Source of the DNA: Patiria pectinifera
Taxonomy: Eukaryota; Echinodermata; Asteroidea; Valvatida; Asterinidae
Direction: 5' to 3'
Length of the DNA stretch: 64,000 bases
NCBI GenBank assembly: GCA_029964075.1
Contig: CM057148.1
Location: 25,475,916 to 25,539,915 of the forward strand
Shown piece by piece: positions 1 through 11,521 of the stretch. The notes under the pieces were generated by a model. That model ran no database searches, was not told the origin of the DNA, and saw only the letters and a program-made list of their open reading frames with translations. Within the stretch, counting starts at the first letter, position 1, and the number at the start of each line of letters is the position of its first letter. The translations under genes were made by a program, and so were the position numbers.

Positions 1-667
1 ATCTACAGAGCACTCAACCCAATTTATTTGGCATTCGCGAGCAAGGAGTACTTTTGCCGACATTTTTGATCTCAAACAAACATGATAACCATCCTCTGTG
101 GACACTCTTTCCCATTATTATCAAAAATGGGCGTCATACCGTGGAGAGTGATAAACTTTCTTTCCTAGCGTCAGCAATGTCAGCCAGAAAAAGCGAGTAA
201 CTCAAGGGCGTTATTTTCCTCCTTTGTCATGTAAACATTACACGGGTCTTTACACCTGCAGTTTTCTTTTTCATGCGCCACGGATCAGCAGGCAGTTTTA
301 GGGTCATCACACGATGACTTACACCAATCTACTCATTAACACTCAATGCAAAGGCTTCATCACACCAAACAGTAAACAATACGCATCCTAACTCCTTCTT
401 TAACCCATAATGCACGTCATCGGTTGTCGGTGCGCCTCATCACATGTGTATAAATCTCACATGATGGAAGCAGGTGTTTCTCCAGTCTCGAACGACATGC
501 ATGCACGTGATCTTGCACTATCAGTATTGGGATGTGACTTCAGTTTGCAATCATGATGTTTCTTGAGTAGGTTTCCGAGAGAGGAATTTTGTTATCGCTG
601 TTATTAGCACGAGTAGCAATCCTTCGATTGTATCACTTGGACTCTCTCCACCTTGCTGGTCATCGTA
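1..667. repeat. Exact copy of 32853-33519 at a contig edge
   Basis: These 667 bases match 32853-33519 with a constant offset of 32852 and no difference found by eye. The copy runs off the left edge of the window and stops at the run of Ns, whereas the other copy continues into unique sequence. No gene was recognised in it. An exact copy that ends at a gap points to a redundant or misplaced contig end more than to an old duplication; a very recent real duplication is the alternative. Confidence 0.9.
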
Positions 668-1167
668 NNNNNNNNNNNNNNNNNNNNNNNNNNNNNNNNN
701 NNNNNNNNNNNNNNNNNNNNNNNNNNNNNNNNNNNNNNNNNNNNNNNNNNNNNNNNNNNNNNNNNNNNNNNNNNNNNNNNNNNNNNNNNNNNNNNNNNNN
801 NNNNNNNNNNNNNNNNNNNNNNNNNNNNNNNNNNNNNNNNNNNNNNNNNNNNNNNNNNNNNNNNNNNNNNNNNNNNNNNNNNNNNNNNNNNNNNNNNNNN
901 NNNNNNNNNNNNNNNNNNNNNNNNNNNNNNNNNNNNNNNNNNNNNNNNNNNNNNNNNNNNNNNNNNNNNNNNNNNNNNNNNNNNNNNNNNNNNNNNNNNN
1001 NNNNNNNNNNNNNNNNNNNNNNNNNNNNNNNNNNNNNNNNNNNNNNNNNNNNNNNNNNNNNNNNNNNNNNNNNNNNNNNNNNNNNNNNNNNNNNNNNNNN
1101 NNNNNNNNNNNNNNNNNNNNNNNNNNNNNNNNNNNNNNNNNNNNNNNNNNNNNNNNNNNNNNNNNNN
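668..1167. other. Assembly gap of exactly 500 Ns
   Basis: This is a run of 500 undetermined bases, a round number typical of a placeholder for a gap of unknown size. By comparison with gene B, where the leader exon ends 536 bp before the first UBL exon, the equivalent leader exon of gene A would be expected at about 890-1160, inside this gap. Confidence 0.97.
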
Positions 1168-1696
1168 TCTCAATAATATCATACAGATTTACTACAAAGA
1201 GTGAGGTCTAATTTGAGGTTGTCAATCTGAATTATATTATGTTCTAATTTAAACCAGCAAAAAGCAAAACAACTTTAACATTTTCATCTGAATGCCGACG
1301 GCCAGGTCTGTCTGTCCGTCTTGCTGGAACATCCGTCCGCACATACGGACGTCCGAAAAGAAATTGGTGTTACATAGGCTCGCATCTCAAGGGTCAACTA
1401 GTTCCAAGCAACCTTAACTGTGTAACCAACACAAACTGTTAATTGCAATGCCCAAAAAACCGTTATTGTTACTCTTATCTTTCCAAAATTCTAATTGATC
1501 GTTATTTCCCAATCAATATCAAAATAATAAACATCCTTTGTATTTGGAGGTGAATATCTGACATCGTTTCCTTAGAAGACAGAAGCAAAAAATTTAATGG
1601 AAACCCAATAAGAGTTTGTTGAAATGAAAACACTGATTGTCATAGTTGTGTTGTTTCATCTCATGCAGGATATGTTATTGTATTTCCAACTTGCAG
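1168..1696 (+). other. Intronic or upstream sequence before UBL exon of gene A
   Basis: The stretch is AT-rich and non-coding, with no gene seen. Its last 150 bases or so resemble the intron just before the first UBL exon of gene B (about 51480-51632), so it is most likely the 3' part of the homologous intron. It ends in a pyrimidine-containing acceptor with AG at 1695-1696. Confidence 0.6.
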
Positions 1697-1871
1697 TCCC
1701 GTTGAGGTGAGACAGAAATTGCAGGTGTTTGTCCGGGGGCTCCTCTTACCGAAGACACTTTGCCTGCAGCTGGATCCGGAGACATCGGTATCAGATTTAA
1801 AGGCATTGGTTGAAAGTGAGAGTGGCATCCAGCCTCAGAATCAACACCTTTACATCGGGAGAAACTTTCAG
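1697..1871 (+). CDS. NLR gene A, exon coding first two thirds of a ubiquitin-like domain
   Basis: The exon is 175 nt between an AG acceptor (1695-1696) and a GTGCTG donor (1872). It enters in phase 2 (one base completes a codon) and leaves in phase 0. The peptide reads PVEVRQKLQVFVRG, then LPKTLCLQLDPETSVSDLK, then GIQPQNQHLYIGR. This follows ubiquitin segment by segment: the MQIFVK strand, the TITLEVEPSDTIENVK hairpin and helix, and the GIPPDQQRLIFAG turn and strand. Gene B has the same exon with the same borders (51633-51807) and about 90% identical residues, which supports it as coding. The start codon is not in this exon; in gene B it lies one exon upstream, and for gene A that region is the N gap. 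A UBL at the front of an NLR is not a standard architecture that I know. Confidence 0.85.
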
Positions 1872-3165
1872 GTGCTGTTCCTACTGTTATACTGAAAAGG
1901 AAATCAATTGATGTCACGTTTTGAAAATCAATTTATCTGAACGTGTAACAATTCAATTATAATTTCGTCAACTGTATAATGAGTTAAAAACCATTCGTAG
2001 TAAGGAGGTGGTATTTTGAGAACCCACATAGTTAACACTTAATTGTTACTCTGCTACTGAAGATAATTTAGACCCCATCGTATGTGACTTTCAAGAGCAG
2101 TGAAGTCAATCTCTTCTGAAAAGTGCGGGGGCATACCTAGATAAGAATAATGCGAGCGCAAAGTGCAATGCCGTAACGGCGTAGGGTTCAGAGCCCGCTT
2201 GAGAGGTCCAAAATGAATTTTGATTGTAGACACTCTATGTTGCGATCTGAGGCAATTTCTTAACACTTTAACCAATTTGTTTTAGGAAATTAAAACATCA
2301 TTCTCGCGCTTGGAGTCATTGAATGAGCTATTCTGAGCTATAGAACAAAATTGACAGAGACTGCTATTTTTATTGAAGTGTGCATTTCTGAAGGGGCCGA
2401 CATGATACCCCCCCCCCCCCACACACATACAAGTGTGTAATTGTCCCTCTTTTGTTTGTACTTCATTTGTTTAGGAAAAGCTCCCATTTGTTTTCTACAC
2501 GTCGTCCTCTATTGTTCAAAGTGCCCTATTGAATACAGAATCAAACTCACACACAAAGAAACTTTAAAATGTGAATAGGGGGCTGGCCTCTCCTCCCCGT
2601 CCCCCACCTATTGACGCCCGTGTCCATGTTCATGCGCATTGTGCTTTTCTTAAGAGATTCGTGTAATGTGCTGAGCACCACCCCCAATGTGTAGAATCCA
2701 ATGACCTATCATGACCCATGCCCCCTGTCAGCCTGGCCACCTAGCCTGGCATGTGTATAGAAGAAGATATGGGGAGTACATTCTGTCAATAATCATGAGT
2801 CAGTTGTTGTCTGTGGGTTTGTGTAACTAAAATCATTGGAATAGAGACTGGTCACCTGAACTGTCAATAGAAAAATATATTGGCCTACAGATATCTATTT
2901 ATGGTCACTCAGCAATTTTATTTTTAAAGAGTGTCTTTTCCCTAAAATGTTTGTACCAATGTAATTGTTACATGAATTAGTAAAAAAAAAAGTTTTAAAA
3001 CATAAAATGATCGGTAATTTCTTGCATAAAATTGTGAAAGATCGTCAGGTTCTCTTATAAAGTAATAACACTTTTGAAATATTATGTCAGTCCATTGGGT
3101 AAGAAGTGTGCCACATATATATTGTTCTAGAAGTCTCATGAAATTTCGTTCAAATTGCTTTGCAG
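1872..3165 (+). other. Intron of gene A between the two UBL exons
   Basis: This is non-coding sequence with a poly-C/(CA) patch near 2409-2432 and a dispersed repeat fragment at about 2100-2280, listed separately. The corresponding intron in gene B (51808-52106) is only about 300 bp, so this one has been enlarged by insertions. No other gene was seen. Confidence 0.75.
2100..2280 (-). repeat. Fragment of the repeat unit found at 29960-30735
   Basis: Read on the minus strand, this resembles the units near 29960, 30210, 30440 and 30630. It shares the start GGTTAAAGTG, a run close to AGAAATTGCCTCAGATCGCA, and the GCGGGC(C)C-GAACCC-ACGCC end, followed by a stretch like that at 30735-30800. It is an old, diverged copy inside the intron. 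Confidence 0.7.
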
Positions 3166-3259
3166 CTTTGTGACCTACTCTCCATTCACGACCATGGGAT
3201 ACAGCAAGACCAGAACATTGAGCTTCGCGCTGGCGGCTTGTTGGGCGGTGGACCATTAG
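3166..3259 (+). CDS. NLR gene A, exon coding the end of the ubiquitin-like domain
   Basis: The exon is 94 nt between TTTGCAG and GTAAAT; it enters in phase 0 and leaves in phase 1. It reads LCDLLSIHDHGIQQDQNIEL, then RAGGLLGGGPLG. Joined to the previous exon it completes the ubiquitin fold, aligning with [21 protein letters not shown]. The end LRAGG keeps the arginine and the double glycine that in ubiquitin and ISG15-type modifiers are used for conjugation. Here the chain continues through a glycine-rich linker into the Death domain, so the domain is built in like the UBLs of parkin-type proteins. The equivalent exon in gene B (52107-52200) ends LRTGG. Whether the GG is ever cut or used is unknown. 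Confidence 0.85.
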
Positions 3260-4413
3260 GTAAATATTGAGGCAAAAAGTCTAGAAATAAGTTAAATAGG
3301 TTGTTTAACCAAACAATTACCTTTCTAATTTCTTCAAAATTGTGGCACCATTTCTTTGCAAATGGTTCATTACAATACGTTCAGAAGAATTCAGAAACGG
3401 ACCACAGTGACCTTTCAAATGATAGGAGATTTATTTTTCTCTCACAGCTGGTATGTCTGTGCTTTAAAAAAAGAATTTTCTTTTCAGAACGAATTTTTAG
3501 AATGTAATGCCCTTTACCCGAAACATAGCTTGTTTACATGTGCAGTCCTTTATACAGAATAAAAATATGGTTTTAGATAGGGCGCTTCATTTACGAACAT
3601 TTTGAGCAAATGCTATAAATATTCATATCTAGTGAAAGCTGGCATCTATGTCAATTTTAGAATCAAGCTTGTTGTTTCTGCCGCCCGATCCGATGCGAAC
3701 ATAGCTGCATCTAGGCTAGCGACGCGATGATTGCGTCCTCACCGTTAACGACACTGCGATAATAGTTGACTCACTACGCTTTATCATAATCTCTGCCACT
3801 TTTGCGTTCTTTCCTCCCACTGGATCGCATCACCCGCCGTTTCCCAAAATGTTTGTGTGAGTGGTCGCAACACGTATGATACCCGTATACTGTGCATGTA
3901 TGTGTCAGGTCAACTTGCCCCCAGGCCGACATGTACATTATGACAGTTGCGGTAGTACATATACTTGTAGCCTAATGCATGCTGTTGAAATTATTATTCA
4001 TAACTGCACTGCAAAGCGCATGTGCACACTAAATCCCACTGTTTTCAGGAGTGGTCCTGCTCCTAATTCAAAAGTTGAAATGAATGAGTTGATTACTTAT
4101 TGCCGGCGGTTTTTTCTTATTCAATGTCTCATTCAAAACATTCATAACTAATGTAATGCTAGGAAATTATCGATTCAATAAGATTTTTGTTTCAGGGTGC
4201 CACACCCATAAAGCACGTTAGTTTAAAAATATCCTGTGTGTGATAGTACTCGACTACAATTTACACTTGTATTGGGTTAAAAGGTAATAGATTAATGATT
4301 AATCAGTCAGTACGATTGGATTCTGATCGCGTTTAACCTCACCCTTGATCGTTTTGGAGCCCTAATGCCGAGCTGAGATGATTCATGCAAACTGTTTTAT
4401 GTTTGCATTTCAG
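3260..4413 (+). other. Intron of gene A between UBL and Death exons
   Basis: AT-rich non-coding sequence with no gene or recognised mobile element. It ends with a pyrimidine tract and CAG at 4411-4413. The matching intron of gene B (52201-52577) is 377 bp. Confidence 0.7.
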
Positions 4414-4677
4414 AAGAAGACCAGTTGAGGAGCAGATTCTTCTTAAACTTGTCACGTCAGCTTGGACGAAAGTGGACGACGCTCGCCATCTATTTGGGAT
4501 TCCTGGAGGATGAACTCGACGCATTCGAACACGGCAGAGAGTTAAATCAGCAGAGCTTCAAGATGTTAAACACCTGGTGGCAGAAACAGGATAACCCCAC
4601 AGGCGCTGCCGAGAAGCTGAGAAACGCCCTGAAAAATACAGGCCGTGTTGACTTGGCATTGCAAGTAGCTGAACAAG
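4414..4677 (+). CDS. NLR gene A, Death-domain exon
   Basis: The exon is 264 nt (88 codons), symmetric phase 1-1, between CAG (4411-4413) and a GTATGT donor. It encodes one Death domain. Visible marks are LSRQLGRKWTTLAIYLGF (helices 1-2, with the usual G-x-x-W core), LEDELDAFE, then MLNTWWQKQ (the W-rich helix 5) and an alanine/leucine-rich helix 6. Death domains recruit other Death-fold adaptors by homotypic contact; in echinoderm and amphioxus NLRs they commonly sit before NACHT. The gene B copy is 52578-52841. A symmetric phase 1-1 exon can be duplicated or skipped without changing the frame, and gene B appears to have exploited this. Confidence 0.88.
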
Positions 4678-5174
4678 GTATGTAGTGTTGCTTTGGGTGC
4701 GTTCGTTTAGCAAACCCTGGTCGACACGGATCAGCCCTGTGCCGTTTGATTAGTTCTGACGTCATTCTCGGGGCTCACCCGGATGAGCCACCACAGACCC
4801 TGCTCGTAGGCAGAGTCACTGGTGGAAATACGTCACGCATGCGTTGTTCATCCCTAGACATATAAAGTGGACTTAAAAGTTGACGTTATTTGAAGTCCAA
4901 AGGTAATCATTTTGTGATTTCATTGCGACTTTCGAGGCTTTAATTTCAGCCCAACACTTGCAGTAACACAAAGCGGTTATTTTCATTTTAAGACCCATCC
5001 GAGACTAAGACCAAATCTAAAACGGGCGTTATTGTCAATGAAATGCGTTGAAGGTAGCAAATGAACATCTGCAAAAAATAGATTAGTTTTCCTTCTTACA
5101 AACTTTCAATTTGTACATGCTCAGATATTTTTAACCCAATATTCCTGGTTTCAAACACATATGCACTCTGAACT
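4678..5174 (+). other. Start of the large gene A intron
   Basis: Non-coding. About 4740-4870 resembles 31590-31700: both share a block like TGACGtCATTCTyGGGGCTCA, a CACCACA segment and CATGCGTT. This marks a dispersed repeat of unknown type. No gene was seen. Confidence 0.5.
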
Positions 5175-6249
5175 TTACATTAACTGAAAGAGCATTGCAC
5201 ACTGATGGAAATGCAGCTCTAATCCCCAACCTTACTGATTGCAAGAATCCGCTATTCACTGTTGGAACACTAGATGTACGCTCTGACTGCAACAAAACAA
5301 CTAATCTTCTTGAACTCACAATTGAGAAAGACATTGATTCATTAGCTATTAATGAAACATGGCTGAAGGAGGGATATTTACGAACAGTTTCTGAATTAAC
5401 ATTAAATGGCTACAGTTTTATCAACAATCCTTGACCCGGGAGAACTGGGGGAGGTATGGTCTTCTCTACAGACCTAAACTTGAAATTCGTGTGTACCCAG
5501 TATATGTTGTAATCTCATTATTTGGGTACATCGTAGTCGATATTCAGTGTACCGACAATCGTGTTTTTGGCTGATGGTTGTCTACCGCCCCCATCGACTG
5601 GTACATCCAAGTTCCTCACATAATTTTCTAATCTCTTTGAATAATGATTAATTACTCCAACAAGGCTTGTAATGCTAGGAGACTTTAATATTCGCCTTGA
5701 CTAAGCTCAAGATCGGGACACCCCTGCGTTCAAAAACCTTCTGAATTCATGTGACTTAAAGCAACACGTTACCAAGTCCACTCACTCTCGTGGTCATGTA
5801 CCTGACCTGGCGATTACCTGGTCGTCAGACGATTCCATCAAAACCGTGGATGTTTTTTATCCGACTTTGTCGGACCATCCTCTGGTGACATGCTCCCTGG
5901 ACGTCTGTAGACCGCACAAATTACGTCACAACATCATCTACCGAAAGATAAAAAAAAAAACCATTGATGCCATCAGCTTTGGTAAAGACATCCCTAGTTC
6001 TTCCAAAGCAGACCTGGCCAAAGTTTCAACCCCTCGTGATGTGCTTATTAACACTAACAACACAGAAATGAAGCTCCTTCTCGAGAAACATGCACCATTG
6101 ATGACGAGAACTGTCACCAACCGCCTTAATACACCTTGGTATACTGATACCATTCAGACTGAGAAACTTAGTCTGTAAAAAAAATGGAACGTCGCTTGCG
6201 CTTAAGTCAACTTACGATTGACCGTGAACTACATAAAGCCCAAAGTAAC
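5175..6249 (+). mobile_element. CR1/L2-like LINE, 5' part (endonuclease)
   Basis: This is a decayed non-LTR retrotransposon. One frame reads a fragment of the apurinic-like endonuclease (TLDVRSDCNKTTNLLELTIE and LAINETWLKEG, the N and ET-WL motifs). Further on come LAITWSS and LSDHPLVTC, the SDH box near the end of the endonuclease. Several frameshifts separate the pieces, so it is dead. The element is interrupted at 6250 by the LTR retrotransposon and resumes at 11522. It lies in the same orientation as the host gene, inside its intron. Confidence 0.85.
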
Positions 6250-6452
6250 TGTTGTGTCCGTACGTCAATAATACCCGATTAAGGAGAGACTGAGATTAGG
6301 GATACTTTTCTGGTTGCTTCGTTTTGTATTCACGTTCATGTAATGCCATAACACACTAGAGTACACACGTACTAGAATGTACAGACGATTAACAAATGAC
6401 GTCATACACTGGTTGCACTATAAATAGATCACTGCAGTCTGCATACACTACA
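6250..6452 (-). repeat. LTR of the Gypsy element (left copy, 3' LTR of the element)
   Basis: 203 bp, starting TGTTGTGTCC and ending CATACACTACA on the + strand, nearly identical to 11319-11521. The left flank is GTAAC. Confidence 0.95.
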
Positions 6453-9400
6453 TCCTCTCCCCCCCCTAATATGGAAGCTGTACACACAAAAATATCATTT
6501 TCAACCCTATGAAAATGTCCTTGACTGAAAATTCTGTCTAGAAAGCAATGTCACACCTCACAAAGAAAATGCTAATCCTACAAACACTTGTTGCAAGAAA
6601 ACCAAAGTTCAAAACAAAGAAAATCCTTTTTTCCATAATTAAATCCAAGTCCCTAGACAAGGTAGCAATGGCTTTTTTCTCCTCCTGCCCTTAATTTGAA
6701 TAAACGGAACTTCCCTTAGCATTTCCTTCTTGTTTGCTTGCTTGTTTGTTAGTTGTTGTTTTTTTACACCCATGACATTCCAATACCGTACAATTTCAAC
6801 TGCAACCTTTTTTTGTTTTGTTTCAAAACTGCAACTCCAAAAACTTGTTTAAACAACTTGAGTAACAAGATACATGTAAACATTAACACAACTGTAACAA
6901 CTCAAAATGCAGTACATGCACATTTTAACTCTCATGCAGGCCTCTGCGAACAACAGTTAGGTTATTCCATAGTCTCAATGAGTCTGTCTGGGGGTTTGCT
7001 GACCCTTGATGAGCGACGTAGGGGTTTGGGTGAAACACTGGAATCTGCAGTTACGGTCGGTGTCGCCGATTGTGAAGTCTGCTCACCACTTGTGATGTTT
7101 GAGGGTGGCGCGTGTGTACGTTCTGTCTGAGGAATTTGCGAGCCAACGACTGGAGCTGTCTCAGCGGTAGGGATAAACACCGGAATGGATGCTAGGTCAG
7201 ACATATCAGTATTTTGGTGAGCTGAGGTGTGCATCCCATTCCTTGAGTTCTGAGAATGACTGGTTGTAGACCGTTCTGCTCTTCTCATCTGATCCACGTG
7301 TCTTTTCCACACTCGACCATCCTGCAAAATCACAACATAAGACTTTGGGGCTGTGCGCTCTGCGACTGTGGCCAGCCACCAAGTCTCTTTTTCGGCGGAA
7401 ATCTTTAACCAACACATCCTCCCCCGCACAGAACTCGCGGAGTTGGGTCTGTTTGTCGTGGTGCAACGTCCGGGCGTAGCAAGGACAGACGAGTACGCAG
7501 TTCACGTCCTAAGAACAAACTCGCAGGAGTACGACCGGTTGTTGCATGTGTCGTAGTGCGATATGTCAACAGGAAACTGTCGATGCGTTGTTGCAAACTC
7601 CGACCACTCGATTTGCTCGAGCTGAGAGCGCGTTTGAAGGATTGAACCATTCGTTCTGCTGCACCATTACTTGCGGCGTGGTACGGTGCAACTCTCACGT
7701 GTTTTACGCCATTCACCTTGAGGAACCATTGGAACTCCTCACTTGTGAATTGCGGTCCATTGTCACTGACAAGTTGGTAGGGGATGCCATACCTGCTGAA
7801 TAAGTCTCGCAGCACCGTGATGGTTGCATTCGCGGTGGTGCTACTCATGTGGAAGATCTCTGGCCATTTTGCGTATGCGTCAATGACGATCAGGAAATCG
7901 TGACCATCTTTCTGCGCGAAATCGATGTGAATCCTGTGCCATGAAGAGCTAGGCCACACCCATGGCATTAGGGGTGCCACAGCTGGAAGGTGTCTAGTCT
8001 GTTGACAGCTAGCACAGAGACGAACAGTCTGTTCGATGTCGCGATCGATGTTAGGCCACCAAACGTAGCTTCGTGCAATTTCTTTCATCCTGACAATTCC
8101 TGGATGCGCATCATGTAACTCACCCAGAATGAACTTCTCGTACTTGTAGGGTATCACAACTCTTAATCTCCACAACAAACAGTCCTGTTCCGTGGATAGT
8201 TCGTGTCTGCGATTGAAGAACGGTTTGAGGCGTTCGTCCCTTACCTCTGCTGGCCATCCACTTTTAGTGAACTCTAACACGCGCGAAAGCACAGGATCAG
8301 TTCTTGTTGCGTGTGAGATCTCCTTACTGGTTACTGGTAGGCTATCGAGGCGTTTGTCCTCGATGTTGTAGATAGCGTCCTCATCGTCCTCCTCCATTGT
8401 GGGTAATGGGAGACGTGAGAGCGCGTCCGCGAGCACATTCTGCGAAGATGGAATGAACTGCAAGTCGTAGTCAAATGCGGACAACATTACAGCCCATCGC
8501 TGAAGACGTTGTGCTGCAAGGGTTGGAATCGACGTCTTGGGACCAAGAATTCGCTCCAATGGCTTGTGATCAGTCCGTATGGTAAATCTCCTTCCGTAGA
8601 GATATGTGCGGAAGCGTTTGAGACCGAACATGATTGCCAGGGCCTCCTTGTCCAGTTGCGCGTAGCCCTTCTCATGTTTATTGAGTGAGCGTGAAGCATA
8701 TGCTATAGGATGTCTGGAGCCGTCAGCGTACACATGCAGCATGACTGCTCCAAGTCCATATGGCGATGCGTCCGTTGCGAGCTCGAGAGGGAGTGCTGGG
8801 TCGTAGTGAGCGAGAAGTTTGTCTGAACTGATGGCGTCCTTCACTGCCTCAAATGCCCTGGTACATTCATCCGTCCACTGCCAAGGACAATCCCCGAGCA
8901 GTTCGTTTAACGGATGGGCCATGGTCGACAGGTTGGGAAGGAACTGCGCTTGGAAGTTGACCATCCCCAACCATGAGCGAAGCTCTGTGACATTCTGTGG
9001 AACTGGAGCGTTGCGTATTGCGTCAACCTTGTCGTCGGTTGGCTGAATCCCTTTTGCAGAAATGCGACGTCCCATGTAGATTACACTCTCCTGCATGAAC
9101 CGACACTTTTCGGTCTTCAACCTGAGACCGTATTTCCGGAATCGCTGGAAAACGTTCTTTACATTGCGGAGATGTTCCTCATCCGTCTTGCCTGTAACAA
9201 GCACATCATCCATGATTGCGCATGTGCTGTCCAGACCTGCTAGTACTTGTTCGATGAATCTCTGCCAGATTGCAGGACTCGATGAGATACCGAATGGTAA
9301 GCGTGTATACCGATACAGTCCCTTGTGCGTGTTAATCGTGACGTATTCTTGGGATTTGTCGTCGAGCAACATTTGCTGATATGCGCATTTCAAGTCGATT

Positions 9401-11318
9401 TTGGAGAATTTCTCCCCACCGGCTAGCTTGCTGAATACTTCCTCCGAAGTAGGTATGGGGTACTGATCGGTGTGGATTGATTTGTTTACAGTGTTTTTGT
9501 AATCCCCACACAGGCGTACCGTACCATCTGCTTTGGGTACACACACCAGGGGTGTCGCCCACTCACTGAAATCCACTGGGTAAATGATTGTCTCTTGCTC
9601 CATTCTGGCGAGTTCCTTTTCGACTGCGGGGCGAAGAGCCAATGGCACTGTGCGAGCCTTGTGGAAAACTGGAATAGCGTCTTCCTTGACGTGCAGTGTT
9701 GCCTTAACTCCACGTACTGTGCCTAACTCTGGCTGAAAAATGTCCTTATATTCACTTTTCAACTCGGCGATTGGGTCAGATTTCACACCGTATTGACCCT
9801 GAGAAAACAGATTAGGCCAGTCCAGCTTGAGAACTGTCAACCACTCCCTGCCCAACAAGGGTGGTGCGTACTTGTCTGAGTGGACGATGATTAGCGGTAA
9901 CGTTGCTCTCTGGTCGCCGTACTGAACCTCGACAACCAGTTGGCCCAAAATTCGCAATTGGGCACCCGCGTAAGCGTGTAGGACACGATTCACCGGTTGC
10001 ATTGGAATGTGCCCCAAATATTTGTGATAGTCTGACTGGCTCATGATTGATGCAGCGGCACCTGTGTCAAGTTCCATTTGTATGGGAATGTTCGCGATCT
10101 TGACAGGAACCTTGATGGTTGAAGTACGGCTGTATGTATCGGCTGTCGTGTCTCCTGACGTATCCGCTTTGACTTATCGGAAGTCGCAACCGTAAAAACC
10201 TAGTCGACGAATGTACTGTCATCGTAAAGTTCGCGAGCGATTTCGTCGTCTCCCACATAGCGAACGCGTCCTTTGGGCTTGGTTCGCTGTTGGGGCGTGT
10301 ATTTCGTGGTTGATGGTGCAGGGCCTGATTTACTCTCAGACTTGCACTCTGACTGCAAATGTCCCACTTTCTTGCACTTGTAGCATGTGGCACTCTTGTA
10401 TCGGCAATCATCGCGATTGTGATTGTTCAGTCCACAGCGGTCGCAATGCTTCCTTGGTTGCGATGACCTTGGCTTTTGCCATTTTTGATTACGCTTGTAG
10501 TGAGAAGTCACCCTATTCACTGGTTTAGTCTCCACGGTGCCCATGTCTCTCACATTCTTTGCAGCAGCCTCCTCTGCGAGAGCGAGATCCAGAGTTTGTT
10601 GGAAATTGTAGTTGCGTGCGAGCAGTTTCTTTTGGATGCTCTCAGACTGCAGCCCACAGATGAATCTATCGCGCAAACTCTCCTGCAGTTGATCCCCCGC
10701 AAAATCACAATATACAGCCATTTTCTTCAAATGAGCAACGTATTCACAGATCGATTGTCCTGGCATTTGTCTAGCATTATGAAATCGAAATCTCTCTGCC
10801 ACTGCCAGTCTCTTGGGTCTGTAGTGTCCCCGTAACAGTTTACACAAATCCTCGAATGACTTTTCCTTGGGTTGTTGCGGAAAAGACAAGTCTTTAAGTG
10901 TCTTATATGCCGTGAAACCAATACTGCTCAACAAAATAGCCTTGCGTTTGACAGCGTTGGCCTCTGTCTCTGCAATGTCCACAGCAATGAAATACTGATC
11001 AAGTCTCTCCAAATATGTATCAATATCACCATCCAGAGGTTAAATTCCTCGAACACAGTTCTCTGAAAAGTCGCCATTATTGTTTATCGTAGAACGTATC
11101 GTTACTATGCGTCGTCAACCATGCATGGAACAATGGCGATGTACATGTACGTTGTACTGTGTACCGCGTATCGTGTGTGCAAAAGTTATCACCGTACGTG
11201 TCGAGAAAACTTTGCAAAAAGTTCGTGAAAACTCACCGTCGTTTCACACAATTTATAGTCCGTAGATAATCCAGGGCGTAACCCGTGTGTTCAAGGTTCA
11301 TCCCATCCTCGTCGCCAC

Positions 11319-11521
11319 TGTTGTGTCCGTACGTCAATAATACCCGATTAAGGAGAGACTGAGATTAGGGATACTTTTCTGGTTGCTTCGTTTTGTATTC
11401 ACGTTCATGTCATGCCATAACACACTAGAGTACACACGTACTAGAATGTACAGACGATTAACAAATGACGTCATACACTGGTTGCACTATAAATAGATCA
11501 CTGCAGTCTGCATACACTACA
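11319..11521 (-). repeat. LTR of the Gypsy element (right copy, 5' LTR of the element)
   Basis: 203 bp, matching 6250-6452, followed by the duplicated target GTAAC and then the resumed LINE. A primer-binding-site-like run lies immediately to its left on the + strand coordinates. Confidence 0.95.

Larger units (their letters stand above)
6250..11521 (-). mobile_element. Ty3/Gypsy LTR retrotransposon, young, inserted in the LINE
   Basis: This is a 5.27-kb element on the minus strand, flanked by the 5-bp target duplication GTAAC (6245-6249 and 11522-11526). Its two 203-bp LTRs run TGTTG to CTACA in the + strand and differ at about one position. A polypurine tract lies just inside the LTR at 6453-6470 (read on the minus strand), and a primer-binding site starting TGGCGACGAGG adjoins the other LTR at about 11300-11318. 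The gag region (about 10.2-11.1 kb) has a CCHC zinc knuckle. The pol region (about 7.0-10.1 kb) carries an LDTGA protease, a reverse transcriptase with an MDD catalytic box, RNase H, and an integrase with zinc-binding and DDE core segments, the order expected of Gypsy/mag-type elements. It is structurally almost whole with about two apparent breaks. The near-identical LTRs imply a recent insertion. Confidence 0.93.

Noticed and set aside
589-1204. Open frames running through the N gap
   Set aside because: They consist of undetermined bases.
5195-6178. Host endonuclease-type gene in the intron
   Set aside because: The SDH box and neighbouring RT pieces identify a broken LINE.
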